Below, piece after piece: positions 1 through 6,792 of a DNA stretch of 16,369 bases. This DNA is from an uncultured Chitinophaga sp. GTDB lineage: Bacteria > Bacteroidota > Bacteroidia > Chitinophagales > Chitinophagaceae. The notes under the pieces were generated by a model. That model made no database searches and was not told the DNA's origin. It saw only the letters and a program-made list of their open reading frames with translations. Numbering within the stretch: position 1 is the first letter of the stretch; every line of letters begins with the position of its first letter. Position numbers and translations under genes: made by a program. Where the stretch lies: assembly GCF_937874145.1 (NCBI RefSeq), contig NZ_CALNBI010000257.1, positions 1 to 16,369 on the forward strand, written 5' to 3'.

Positions 1-232
1 GCACGCCGGAACCGAGCATCTTGCCGCGCTTCAGCGTAACGTCGCCATATTTCGAGCGGACGGGCAGGTTATGTACGAAGCGGTGCTCGCCGCCCTCGGC
101 TACGGTTTCCATTTCCAGGTCCACCGTGAGCCCGGACACTTCCTGGAAACGGACGTCTTGCGGGAACTGCGGAAGGATCTCGAAGAGAACGAGAAAATGA
201 AAACCGACCTGCGGGGTGTCAAAGGCAGACAT
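1..232 (-). CDS. Second gp19-like contractile tail tube protein (Afp5/Pvc5-like), partial at the 3' end
   Basis: This minus-strand frame opens at the ATG at 230-232 and runs off the left edge, giving 77 residues that start MSAFDTPQVGFHFLVLF. The layout matches the gp19/Hcp-like tube fold of contractile injection systems: an N-terminal strand (VGFHFLVLFEI), an FQEVSGLTVDLEMETV segment equivalent to FTEVSGLDVQIDPIEY in the upstream tube protein, and a K-Y-x-D/N-x-T-x-K-R-G motif shared by both. It starts 3 nt after the stop of the first tube gene, so the two are co-transcribed. In Afp and PVC a second tube paralogue joins the tube to the spike/baseplate. Assigning this one to that role rests on gene order and its divergence from the first tube protein. 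The C-terminal half is outside the window. Confidence 0.85.
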   Translation of the reverse strand, partial: MSAFDTPQVGFHFLVLFEILPQFPQDVRFQEVSGLTVDLEMETVAEGGEHRFVHNLPVRSKYGDVTLKRGKMLGSGV

Positions 233-235
233 ATG

Positions 236-667
236 CTATTCGTTTTGGATCACCAGACCTTCATGCGCCAGTTCGATCGATTCGATGGCTACTTCGTTGC
301 CGTCCGACTTGAGGTCGGAACTTTGCACCTTGATGGGCCAGGCATTTTTGACCTTCCACACCACCACGGGCTCGTGGTTTTCGTTGAGCAGGCTGATGGT
401 TACGTTGCGGCGCTCGATGGTATTGAGCGCTACGGTGTTCCACCAGTCGTAGAACTGGTTGTCGCCCTTGAAGGTGCCGCGCTTCATGGTGATGTTGCTG
501 TATTTGACCATGCCCGGCATTTTGGTCTTCACATATTCCGGGCTTGCACCATCGCGGTATTCGATCGGGTCGATCTGTACATCAAGGCCGGACACTTCGG
601 TGAACCCGATGTTTGCACCACCCCATTCAACCTGGAAGTGGAATTTGGGAAGCGGATAATTCGCCAT
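236..667 (-). CDS. Phage-tail-like tube protein (gp19/Pvc1 family) of an extracellular contractile injection system
   Basis: A complete 143-residue protein beginning MANYPLPKFHFQVEW, the usual length for T4 gp19-like/Afp1/Pvc1 tube subunits. Recognisable parts are the N-terminal strand KFHFQVEWGG, the FTEVSGLDVQ segment (about residues 22-31), a K-x-P-G-M-x-K-Y motif (about 49-56), ITMKRGTF (about 59-66) and the FYDWWNTV helix (about 72-79). In this family the subunits stack as hexameric rings and form the rigid inner tube that the sheath drives out. It lies 31 nt downstream of the large sheath gene and 3 nt upstream of a second tube gene, the usual sheath-then-tube order. It is probably the main tube subunit, because its sequence is closest to the family pattern. 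No signal peptide is seen, consistent with cytoplasmic assembly. Confidence 0.93.
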   Translation of the reverse strand: MANYPLPKFHFQVEWGGANIGFTEVSGLDVQIDPIEYRDGASPEYVKTKMPGMVKYSNITMKRGTFKGDNQFYDWWNTVALNTIERRNVTISLLNENHEPVVVWKVKNAWPIKVQSSDLKSDGNEVAIESIELAHEGLVIQNE

Positions 668-698
668 AACTCATTTTTTTATTGAATGGATGATTGAA

Positions 699-2720
699 TC
701 AGGATTCCTGCATTTTGTGGCTGAAGCGCAGCACGATGAATTCGGCAGGACGAACGGCGGCCATGCCAATCTCCACGATCAGGCGGCCTTCGAGAATGTC
801 TTGCGCGGTCATCGTTTCGCCGAGGCCCACTTTTACGTAAAACGCCTGTTTGGTGGTAGCTCCTGCCAGCGCGCCCTGCCGCCATTGCAGCGTCAGGAAG
901 TTTTCGAGCATGGCGCGGATGCGCACCCAGGTATTGGCGTCGTTGTTTTCGAACACGAAAGGCTCGGAAGCTTTCTTCGTCGATTCCTCCACGAAAGTGA
1001 AGAAGCGGCGGACGTTCACGTAACGCCATTCGTTGTCGTTGCCCGACAGCGTGCGCGCGCCCCAGACGAGGATGCCCTTGCCGGTAAATGCCCTGATGGC
1101 ATTAATGCTTTTCCCGTTTTCGTCGACGTTGAGGCCGCTTTGCTCCTGGTCGTTCAGTTTAACGGCGGGCGCCACCACGCTGCGGAGGCTCATATTGGCG
1201 GGGGCTTTCCACACGCCGCGGGTGCGGTCGGTGGAGGCGTAAACGCCGGCCACGGCGCCCGATGGCGGAAGGAGGCTCATTTCAAATTTCACCCGGTCCA
1301 CCACGCCTTTGAAGAAAGGATGTTTGGAAAAGAGGAGCGTTTCCGCATTGTCGGTCCGGTTGATGGCGTCCTGTAATACGGTCATGAACGCGTCCGCTAC
1401 TTTCTCGAATGCCTTGTGCAGCGTGATGGCATTGGCCACGTTCTGCACGGTGGCGAGCGGTGTAGCACCTGTGTAGGGATTTAATTCCGGCTGGATGGTG
1501 GTAACGTTCGCCCCGGCGATCCAGTCGGTGGTGCTGATATCGGCGTAATCCGCGTGTACCATGGCTTCGGTACGCACCGGCGCGGGAAAGGCGCCCAGCA
1601 CGGCGGCGTTCTTTTCAAATCCCACCAGGCTGATCAGCTGCTGGCGCAGATCGTTATTGGCTTTGAGTTTATTCAGCGCCTGGATCATATCGGGCGTATT
1701 GCCGGCATCCATTTCCACACGCCGGGCGGCCAGGGCCACGCTGCGCACGAAGTTGATCAGGGGTACGAAGGCCGTGCGGGCGTTGGCCACGGTAGTAGCC
1801 GTGTTCACGGCCAGCCGGAGCGTTTCCAGGTGTGCGCTGATGGGGTTGTAGTTGCTGCGGTTGAGCACCGGCGCGGCGATCTTCGAGAACACGCGCGCTT
1901 CTTCCGCCAGCCGGTCGCGCAGGCCGGTGACCATGGCGCCCAGGTCGGGAATGATGTTATTGATGGTAGCCGGCGGAATGGCGGCATTGGCATTGTCGAT
2001 GAAAGCCAGCTGCGAAAAGTGCAGCGTTTTCGGATACGAAGATTGCAGCCAGGGATAATATGCCGCGGCATATTTCAGCTCCTGGTTGCCGACGCCGTTG
2101 CGGAAGTTCAGGATGGGATTCTCCGCATGGTTCAACGCAAGCTGTCCGCCGGGCACATCGAGCACCGCGAAGCGGTCCTGCAGCTTGGCGCACTGCTGGA
2201 TGGCGGCCTGGTTGAAGTTGCCGGCGTTGACGAAGTCGGGCGTTCCGTCGCCTTCCTTCAGCGCGCCCGTATCAGGAGCGCAGATGATGGTGGGCTCATC
2301 TTCCCCGGAAACGGCCGCCAGCCCGCCCAGGAGCCCTGTGGTAGCGTTGCCGAGCGTCACATCGGTGGTGTAGTTGCCTACGGACACGATGTAGCAGGGG
2401 CCGCCGCCGTTATCGAAGAAATGTTGCAAGGCATCAAACAGGAAAAACTTCCGGCCGTTCACCGGCGTCACTTCCGTGATGTTGTTCTGCGCATCGAGCT
2501 TCACGGTAACGGTTGCGGGCGTGTAGGCGCCGCCGTATAGCGACGTGAACTCCAGCATGGACGTGATGCGGACGGGCCGGTTGATGAGCGTCTTCCCTTC
2601 CGGGTCCGCTATTCGGGCGGTGTGGCCGATAAACGCGGGAATGGCGGTGGCCACCGGCGCTACGGAAGGCGGTATCAGCGAAAGCTCTTCGACGAATACG
2701 CCTGGGGTTTTATAATCCAT
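699..2720 (-). CDS. Contractile tail sheath protein, long form (673 aa) with a large internal insertion
   Basis: The 673-residue product begins MDYKTPGVFVEELSLIPPSV, the classic sheath N terminus (TPGVYVEE...PPSV...TAIPAFIGHT). Residues 104-112 read NGGGPCYIV, another sheath hallmark. The C-terminal domain (about 499-673) contains GVWKAPAN, GKGILVWGARTL, NEWRYVNVRRFF, the EESTKKASEPFVFE segment and EIGMAAVRPAEFIVL. It is strongly similar to the sheath encoded just upstream. Between about residues 225 and 490 this protein has about 195 more residues than that paralogue, mostly Ala/Leu/Asn-rich and predicted helical by eye. Sheath subunits form the outer contractile cylinder; insertions at this place in the family usually project outward. 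Afp and PVC also carry several non-identical sheath proteins. Gaps are 28 nt upstream and 31 nt downstream. Confidence 0.94.
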   Translation of the reverse strand: MDYKTPGVFVEELSLIPPSVAPVATAIPAFIGHTARIADPEGKTLINRPVRITSMLEFTSLYGGAYTPATVTVKLDAQNNITEVTPVNGRKFFLFDALQHFFDNGGGPCYIVSVGNYTTDVTLGNATTGLLGGLAAVSGEDEPTIICAPDTGALKEGDGTPDFVNAGNFNQAAIQQCAKLQDRFAVLDVPGGQLALNHAENPILNFRNGVGNQELKYAAAYYPWLQSSYPKTLHFSQLAFIDNANAAIPPATINNIIPDLGAMVTGLRDRLAEEARVFSKIAAPVLNRSNYNPISAHLETLRLAVNTATTVANARTAFVPLINFVRSVALAARRVEMDAGNTPDMIQALNKLKANNDLRQQLISLVGFEKNAAVLGAFPAPVRTEAMVHADYADISTTDWIAGANVTTIQPELNPYTGATPLATVQNVANAITLHKAFEKVADAFMTVLQDAINRTDNAETLLFSKHPFFKGVVDRVKFEMSLLPPSGAVAGVYASTDRTRGVWKAPANMSLRSVVAPAVKLNDQEQSGLNVDENGKSINAIRAFTGKGILVWGARTLSGNDNEWRYVNVRRFFTFVEESTKKASEPFVFENNDANTWVRIRAMLENFLTLQWRQGALAGATTKQAFYVKVGLGETMTAQDILEGRLIVEIGMAAVRPAEFIVLRFSHKMQES
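703..1134. repeat. Diverged direct repeat: shared 3' ends of the two sheath genes (mate at 2753-3184)
   Basis: The 3' coding ends of the two sheath genes align without a gap at a constant offset of 2,050 nt. Examples are the block at 704-722 against 2754-2772, taacgccattcgtt at 1021 against 3071, and gatgcccttgcc at 1071 against 3121. Long runs are identical and the differences are scattered, many at third codon positions. This marks a tandem duplication of the sheath gene, possibly kept similar by gene conversion or by selection on the C-terminal contractile domain. Confidence 0.85.
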
Positions 2721-2748
2721 ATCCGTTCAAGATTAACAGATGAAAAGT

Positions 2749-4197
2749 TTATGATTCCTGCATTTTGTGGCTGTATCGGAGCACGATGAATTCTGCCGGC
2801 CGCACTACTGCCATCCCGATCTCCACGATCATGCGGCCTTCGAGGATGTCTTGCGCGGTCATCGTTTGACCGAGGCCTACTTTCACATAAAAGGCGTGTT
2901 CAGGCTTGGCGCCTGCCAGCGCGCCGGCTCGCCATTGGAGGATGAGGAAATTCTCGATCATGGCGCGCACTTTCACCCAGGTATTGGCGTCGTTCGGCTC
3001 GAACACGAATGGCTCGGAAGCTTTTTTGGTCGATTCTTCCACCATGTTGAAAAACCGGCGGACGCTCACGTAACGCCATTCGTTATCGTTGCCTGCCAGC
3101 GTTCTGGCGCCCCAAACGAGGATGCCCTTGCCGCTGAAGGAGCGGATGGCGTTGACGCTCTTTCCGGAAGTGTGGACGTTGAGGTTTTCCTGCGAATCGT
3201 CACTGATGGCCACGAGGGGCCTGCGCACGAAGCGGAGGCTTGTATTGGCGGGGGCTTTCCACACACCGCGCGTAGCGTCTACCGTGCAATACACACCCGC
3301 GATGGTGCTGCTGGGCGGCATCACGATGGGCATGGCGGCAATGGAAGCTTTGATCTGGTGATAGAGTTTATTGGCGACGTGATACAGCGAATTGGCCTCC
3401 TGTGCCGGCGTGGGATTTTGCAGCCGGAGCACCATCGCAGCAGGTACCGGGTTGCCATTCAGCGTACCGGTGATGGCAAGGGTTTCTTCGTTGTAATTCA
3501 GCGTCAGCGAGGTTTCCAGGTGCGGATAATAGGCGGCGCCGTATTGAAGATTTGCGTTGCCAATGAGGAACCGGAAGCCGTTGGCGCCATCGTCGATCAC
3601 GTTGGTGTTGGCGGGATTGGTGTAATCGAGGTGACCGTTGAACACATCCATGATCACGAAGCGGTCTTTCAGATCGGCGGCTTGCGCGAGGGCCAGGCCG
3701 TACAGGTTGTAACAATCGCCCTGCGGCAGTATCTGCGCATCGGGGAACACGAGCAGCGTGGGCTCGTCTTCCTTGGCGATGGCGGCGAGGCCGGCGGTGT
3801 AATTGGCAATGGTAGCCGCGGGAGGCGTAGCGCTATCCGGCCCGATGGACACGATGTAGCAGGGGCCGCCGCCGTTGGAGAAGTACATCTGCATGGCATA
3901 GTACATCCGGAAGAGCGCGGCGGGCGCGGCAGGTCCTGCACTCACCGTATGCACACCGTTGACGGTGGCCACGGCGGCCGTGAAAGTTTCGAGCCTGGCG
4001 CCGAAGATCGCTTCATACTCCACGAGCGAGGAGATGCGCACGGGTTTGTTCAGCAGCGAATTGCCGTTGAGCGTGGTGAGCCGGGTGTAGCCGATGAAGG
4101 CCGGGATGGCCGTTTCCACCTGCGCCACAGACGGCGGGAACTTGGGTACCTCGTCGATGTAAACGCCGGGTGTTTTAAGATTTGCTAAGTTTAACAT
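2749..4197 (-). CDS. Contractile tail sheath protein, short form (482 aa)
   Basis: The 482-residue product begins MLNLANLKTPGVYIDEVPKF, followed by PPSVAQVETAIPAFIGYT. It has NGGGPCYIVSIG at about 108-119 and the C-terminal sheath domain from about 309 (TRGVWKAPAN) to the end (KMQES, identical to the end of the paralogous sheath). Motifs include GKGILVWGARTLAGNDNEW, FYVKVGLGQTMTAQDILEG and EIGMAVVRPAEF. The region between residues 225 and 295 is short, so this is close to a minimal sheath. It lies 15 nt downstream of the unrecognised 258-aa gene and 28 nt upstream of the long sheath gene. Being shorter and first, it may be the main sheath or the baseplate-proximal one; the sequence alone does not decide this. 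Confidence 0.94.
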   Translation of the reverse strand: MLNLANLKTPGVYIDEVPKFPPSVAQVETAIPAFIGYTRLTTLNGNSLLNKPVRISSLVEYEAIFGARLETFTAAVATVNGVHTVSAGPAAPAALFRMYYAMQMYFSNGGGPCYIVSIGPDSATPPAATIANYTAGLAAIAKEDEPTLLVFPDAQILPQGDCYNLYGLALAQAADLKDRFVIMDVFNGHLDYTNPANTNVIDDGANGFRFLIGNANLQYGAAYYPHLETSLTLNYNEETLAITGTLNGNPVPAAMVLRLQNPTPAQEANSLYHVANKLYHQIKASIAAMPIVMPPSSTIAGVYCTVDATRGVWKAPANTSLRFVRRPLVAISDDSQENLNVHTSGKSVNAIRSFSGKGILVWGARTLAGNDNEWRYVSVRRFFNMVEESTKKASEPFVFEPNDANTWVKVRAMIENFLILQWRAGALAGAKPEHAFYVKVGLGQTMTAQDILEGRMIVEIGMAVVRPAEFIVLRYSHKMQES

Positions 4198-4212
4198 GAT
4201 CGGTCAGTTTAA

Positions 4213-4989
4213 TCAGGTTCTTTGAAAATTAATGCTGTATTCCCGTGGCTGTGGGGCCAGGTGCCAGGCTTCCTTGAATATGTCGATCACACCGCAGACG
4301 TCGGCCGTGGCGGCGGATTGGTCGAATATGACTTTTTCCTGCAGCGGTGTTCCGCCTTCGAGCCGCACAACATACGCGCCTCTCGGATGCGGCCGGAGAT
4401 CCAGGCCGGTGCGGTCTTGCAGGGGTGTGACGGTTTCGTTGAGCGTGAAACTGACGGGTGCTCCCGCCGCTATTTTCCCCGCGCGGATCTGGTTGTAGGC
4501 GCCGGGAGTTACGGCGTGCGACAGGAGGTAACCGCTGAGTGCCCCGTTCTCGGTGTTCCCTGCATTCGCTGCGGCGGTGAGTGCTACCACGTTGCCGGCC
4601 AGGTTGGCATCGATCACGCCGGCGGGTGTGAGGTTACTGGCGTAAAAGATGCGGCGCCCCAGTTGCTGGGAACCCTGCTCGAAAAAGTCGGGCAAGGCGG
4701 CGCGGGCTTTGTCGATCATCAACCAGAAAGAAAACTGCACCGGTTGCGTGAGCGCCGTGGCGGGCGCCCAGGCAATGCCGTTGAAATGCTGCCTGCAAAA
4801 TGCGGTGAGCCCGCCGGGAGAAGAACGGACGAGCAGCCCGAAACTGGCCGCCGTAGCGGAGCTGAGCGGAGACAGGACAAGGCGGACGCCCTCGCCGGGG
4901 TCGGCATTGTTGATACGGATACGTATCCTGAATTCCGGGGTATAACGCCAAACCAGTTTTTCCATGGCTGTATCAATGGGGTTGTTCAA
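4213..4989 (-). CDS. Unrecognised eCIS-associated protein (258 aa) between the cap gene and the sheath genes
   Basis: I do not recognise this family. The product begins MNNPIDTAMEKLVWRYTPEF and ends SINFQRT; there is no signal peptide, membrane segment or clear nucleotide-binding motif. The N terminus (EFRIRIRINNADPGEG) and the middle (GAPVSFTLNETVTP, GAYVVRLEGGTPLQEKVIF) alternate hydrophobic and polar residues, suggesting a beta-rich fold. An Ala/Gly/Asn-rich stretch lies around 125-165. The gene is 24 nt downstream of the cap gene and 15 nt upstream of the short sheath gene, so it is in the middle of the structural operon. Position suggests a particle component or assembly factor, for example a tube/sheath terminator partner, a fibre-like or surface protein, or a carried payload. 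None of these is supported by a visible motif. Confidence 0.8.
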   Translation of the reverse strand: MNNPIDTAMEKLVWRYTPEFRIRIRINNADPGEGVRLVLSPLSSATAASFGLLVRSSPGGLTAFCRQHFNGIAWAPATALTQPVQFSFWLMIDKARAALPDFFEQGSQQLGRRIFYASNLTPAGVIDANLAGNVVALTAAANAGNTENGALSGYLLSHAVTPGAYNQIRAGKIAAGAPVSFTLNETVTPLQDRTGLDLRPHPRGAYVVRLEGGTPLQEKVIFDQSAATADVCGVIDIFKEAWHLAPQPREYSINFQRT

Positions 4990-5013
4990 TTATGGGGTTT
5001 ATGATGGGCGCGG

Positions 5014-5604
5014 TTACTGCTGCGTGCCCAGGACCTGCGTTTGCAGGTTGATTTCAGTAATGATGCCGGAACCTGATTGCGGTGCATCCTGGATCACGGC
5101 CATGCGCATTTTATAAATGACGGACGGGATGTACTTCCCTCCCATCACGCTCCACAACTGATTGAGCTCTTCGAAACGCGTCGAATACAAATCGAAAATT
5201 ACACGGTTGAGTTGGAGCGTACCGAGCACCGGCGTGTCTGCCGGCGTAAAAACGAACTGCCGCTGAAAAAAAGCGATTACCTGCGAAATGCGTTGCAGGG
5301 CAGTGCTGTAGGTGTTCTTATTCGCGCTGATAAGCAGGAACACATTGAGATGGATCTCCGGCTGGCGCTCCACTACTTCCGGGATACCGTTAGTATACAC
5401 GGTACGCCGGTACGGCAGGTTACGCAACGTTTCCTCCTGCTGAATATTAACGACGGAGATAACCACCTTGTCGCCAAGATTCTGCATGACTGTTTCCTGA
5501 TTGGTATCGGCGAATGAAATATTGCCAAGAATAACTTCAGGATCCAGGGAACCGATATATGTGTTCAACTTACTTACGATCGCGCTCAAAACCTGATCGA
5601 TCAT
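5014..5604 (-). CDS. DUF4255 (Pvc16 N-terminal type) protein, putative eCIS tube-cap/terminator
   Basis: The 196-residue product begins MIDQVLSAIVSKLNTYIGS and matches the DUF4255 pattern: an N-terminal helix, then VVISVVNIQQEETLRN, EIHLNVFLLISANKNTYSTALQRISQVIAFFQ, and a C-terminal RFEELNQLWSVMGGKYIPSVIYKMRM segment. Afp16/Pvc16 proteins carrying this domain cap the distal end of the tube and sheath and set final particle length. This family is characteristic of eCIS and R-body-like tail operons rather than ordinary phages or canonical type VI systems, so it is key evidence for the cluster's identity. It is the first large gene of the operon. No strong Shine-Dalgarno is visible, as is normal in Bacteroidota. 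Confidence 0.9.
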   Translation of the reverse strand: MIDQVLSAIVSKLNTYIGSLDPEVILGNISFADTNQETVMQNLGDKVVISVVNIQQEETLRNLPYRRTVYTNGIPEVVERQPEIHLNVFLLISANKNTYSTALQRISQVIAFFQRQFVFTPADTPVLGTLQLNRVIFDLYSTRFEELNQLWSVMGGKYIPSVIYKMRMAVIQDAPQSGSGIITEINLQTQVLGTQQ

Positions 5605-5802
5605 CGATGAAGGATTTGGGGTTTGCGCTATACAATTACTGGAAACCGGGGTTTAACTTCTCTTCACTAAGTGCTGCAATAAATTTTGGGATTGAGCTAC
5701 TATTCCAAGGTTTTTCTACTTGTGTAATATTAGGCATTAATATCCATTCAGCGAAAAAATTAAGATAACCGGCGGGTTTGGGATGATATCTGGTGGGATG
5801 TA
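5605..5802 (-). promoter_or_regulatory. AT-rich leader region of the eCIS operon
   Basis: This 198-bp gap between rsmI and the cap gene is markedly more AT-rich than its surroundings and is the natural place for the eCIS promoter and its control sites. I find no exact TAnnTTTG box in the minus-strand direction. The nearest is TAATTTTT, read on the minus strand from about 5762 leftward. There is also no clear terminator hairpin after rsmI, so read-through from purS-rsmI is possible. The extent is the intergenic region, not a mapped promoter. Confidence 0.4.
5636..5737 (-). CDS. Possible 33-aa leader ORF upstream of the eCIS operon
   Basis: An ATG at 5735-5737 opens a 33-codon frame (starts MPNITQVEKPWNSS, ends EEKLNPGFQ) that stops 31 nt before the cap gene. 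Its codons (aat, att, aca, gta, agt, tta) are clearly more AT-rich than the neighbouring genes, yet the peptide is mixed and protein-like rather than low-complexity. I do not recognise it. It could be a real microprotein or leader peptide, a relic of a longer gene, or chance in AT-rich DNA. No promoter box or ribosome-binding site clearly supports it. Confidence 0.3.
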   Translation of the reverse strand: MPNITQVEKPWNSSSIPKFIAALSEEKLNPGFQ

Positions 5803-6477
5803 TTATTCCGCCGCGCCTTCCACGATGATCACGATCTCGCCTTTCACGCCTTTGGCCTGGAAATGGTCGCGCACTTCCACGAGGGTGCCGCGCCTGTTCT
5901 CTTCGAACATCTTGGTGAGCTCGCGGGAAACGCAGCATTGGCGGGTTTCACCGAAATACTGCATGAAATCTTCCAGCGATTTAACGAGGCGGTGGGGAGA
6001 TTCGTAAAAGACCATCGTGCGGGTCTCGGTGGAAAGCTGCGTCAGCAAAGTGTGACGGCCTTTTTTGGGAGGGAGGAAGCCTTCGAAAGCGAAGCGGTTC
6101 ATGGGAATGCCGCTGTTGACGAGGGCGGGAACGAATGCCGTGGCGCCGGGGAGGCATTCCACTTCGATTCCTTCGCGGACGCATTCGCGCACCAGCAGAA
6201 ACCCCGGATCACTGACGCCGGGCGTGCCGGCGTCGGTCAGCAGCGCCATGGAACGGCCTTCGCGCAGCTGCTGTACCAGGTGCTGTAACACCTTATGCTC
6301 ATTATGCTGATGATAAGGTGTTACAGGCTTGCTGATACCGTAATGCCTGAGGAGCACCCCGGAAGTCCGGGTATCCTCCGCGAGCACCAGTTCTACCGTT
6401 TCCAGCACTTTGACGGCCCGGTACGTAATGTCGCCCAGGTTGCCGATCGGTGAAGGAATGAGGTAGAGTCTGGACAA
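5803..6477 (-). CDS. rsmI: 16S rRNA (cytidine(1402)-2'-O)-methyltransferase RsmI
   Basis: RsmI 2'-O-methylates C1402 of 16S rRNA in the ribosomal P site using S-adenosylmethionine. The 224-residue protein has the tetrapyrrole-methylase fold signatures: LYLIPSPIGNLGDITYRA (4-21), LAEDTRTSG (32-40), LLTDAGTPGVSDPG (79-92), CLPGATAFVPALVNSG (108-123), FEGFLPPKKGRH (131-142) and FYESPHRL (157-164). It ends soon after GEIVIIVEG, so it lacks the extra C-terminal domain that makes the E. coli protein 286 residues. Short versions are normal in Bacteroidota. The start is 3 nt after the purS stop, which implies co-transcription and probably translational coupling. Confidence 0.96.
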   Translation of the reverse strand: MSRLYLIPSPIGNLGDITYRAVKVLETVELVLAEDTRTSGVLLRHYGISKPVTPYHQHNEHKVLQHLVQQLREGRSMALLTDAGTPGVSDPGFLLVRECVREGIEVECLPGATAFVPALVNSGIPMNRFAFEGFLPPKKGRHTLLTQLSTETRTMVFYESPHRLVKSLEDFMQYFGETRQCCVSRELTKMFEENRRGTLVEVRDHFQAKGVKGEIVIIVEGAAE

Positions 6478-6480
6478 TGC

Positions 6481-6726
6481 TTATTGGATGTTTACTTCGT
6501 AAAATTCCATTACCTGGTTGGCCAGCAGTTTCTGGCAGGCGTTTTCGGCAATCTGTTGCGCCTCTTCTTTGGAAGCCGCTTCGATCTGGAGCGTAATGTG
6601 CTTGCCTACCCGTACGTCGTGTACATTTCCCAGGCCCAGGTTCTTCAATCCGCCCAGCACAGCCTTGCCTTGGGGGTCCAGCAGTTCTTTCAACGGCATC
6701 ACGTTGATATGCGCAGTAAATGTCAT
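6481..6726 (-). CDS. purS: Phosphoribosylformylglycinamidine synthase subunit PurS
   Basis: PurS is the small subunit of the three-part FGAM synthase (PurS/PurL/PurQ), which converts FGAR to FGAM with glutamine and ATP in purine synthesis; it helps pass ammonia between PurQ and PurL. The 81-residue product has the family length and pattern: an N-terminal strand TAHINVMP, the segment LLDPQGKAVLGGLKNLGLGNVHDVRVGK split over residues 15-42, and the C-terminal helix EAQQIAENACQKLLANQVME. PurL and PurQ are not in the window, so the purine operon is dispersed. An exact -7 box lies 20 nt upstream, and rsmI follows after 3 nt. Confidence 0.95.
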   Translation of the reverse strand: MTFTAHINVMPLKELLDPQGKAVLGGLKNLGLGNVHDVRVGKHITLQIEAASKEEAQQIAENACQKLLANQVMEFYEVNIQ

Positions 6727-6746
6727 TTGTTCGAAAAATTTAGACG

Positions 6747-6754
6747 CAAAACTA
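6747..6754 (-). promoter_or_regulatory. Bacteroidota -7 promoter box of purS-rsmI
   Basis: On the minus strand these bases read TAGTTTTG, an exact match to the Bacteroidota -7 consensus TAnnTTTG. The box ends 20 nt before the purS ATG, predicting a 5' leader of roughly 15 nt. No good TTTG -33 element is seen about 19-20 nt further upstream. Confidence 0.6.
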
Positions 6755-6792
6755 GCAATTAGTTATGAATTTCCCCGGAAGGAATTCTGCAA

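Noticed and set aside
2767..4188. Long open frame on the plus strand opposite the short sheath gene (similar ones at 690-1376, 1554-2540, 4222-5004 and 7776-8732)
   Set aside because: The peptides are His/Arg/Gly-rich and unlike any family. They arise from GC-rich third positions of the real minus-strand genes.
1..5604. Prophage instead of eCIS
   Set aside because: No capsid, portal, terminase, integrase or lysis gene is seen, and the DUF4255 cap with paired sheaths and tubes fits eCIS. Only the left flank, not visible here, could overturn this.
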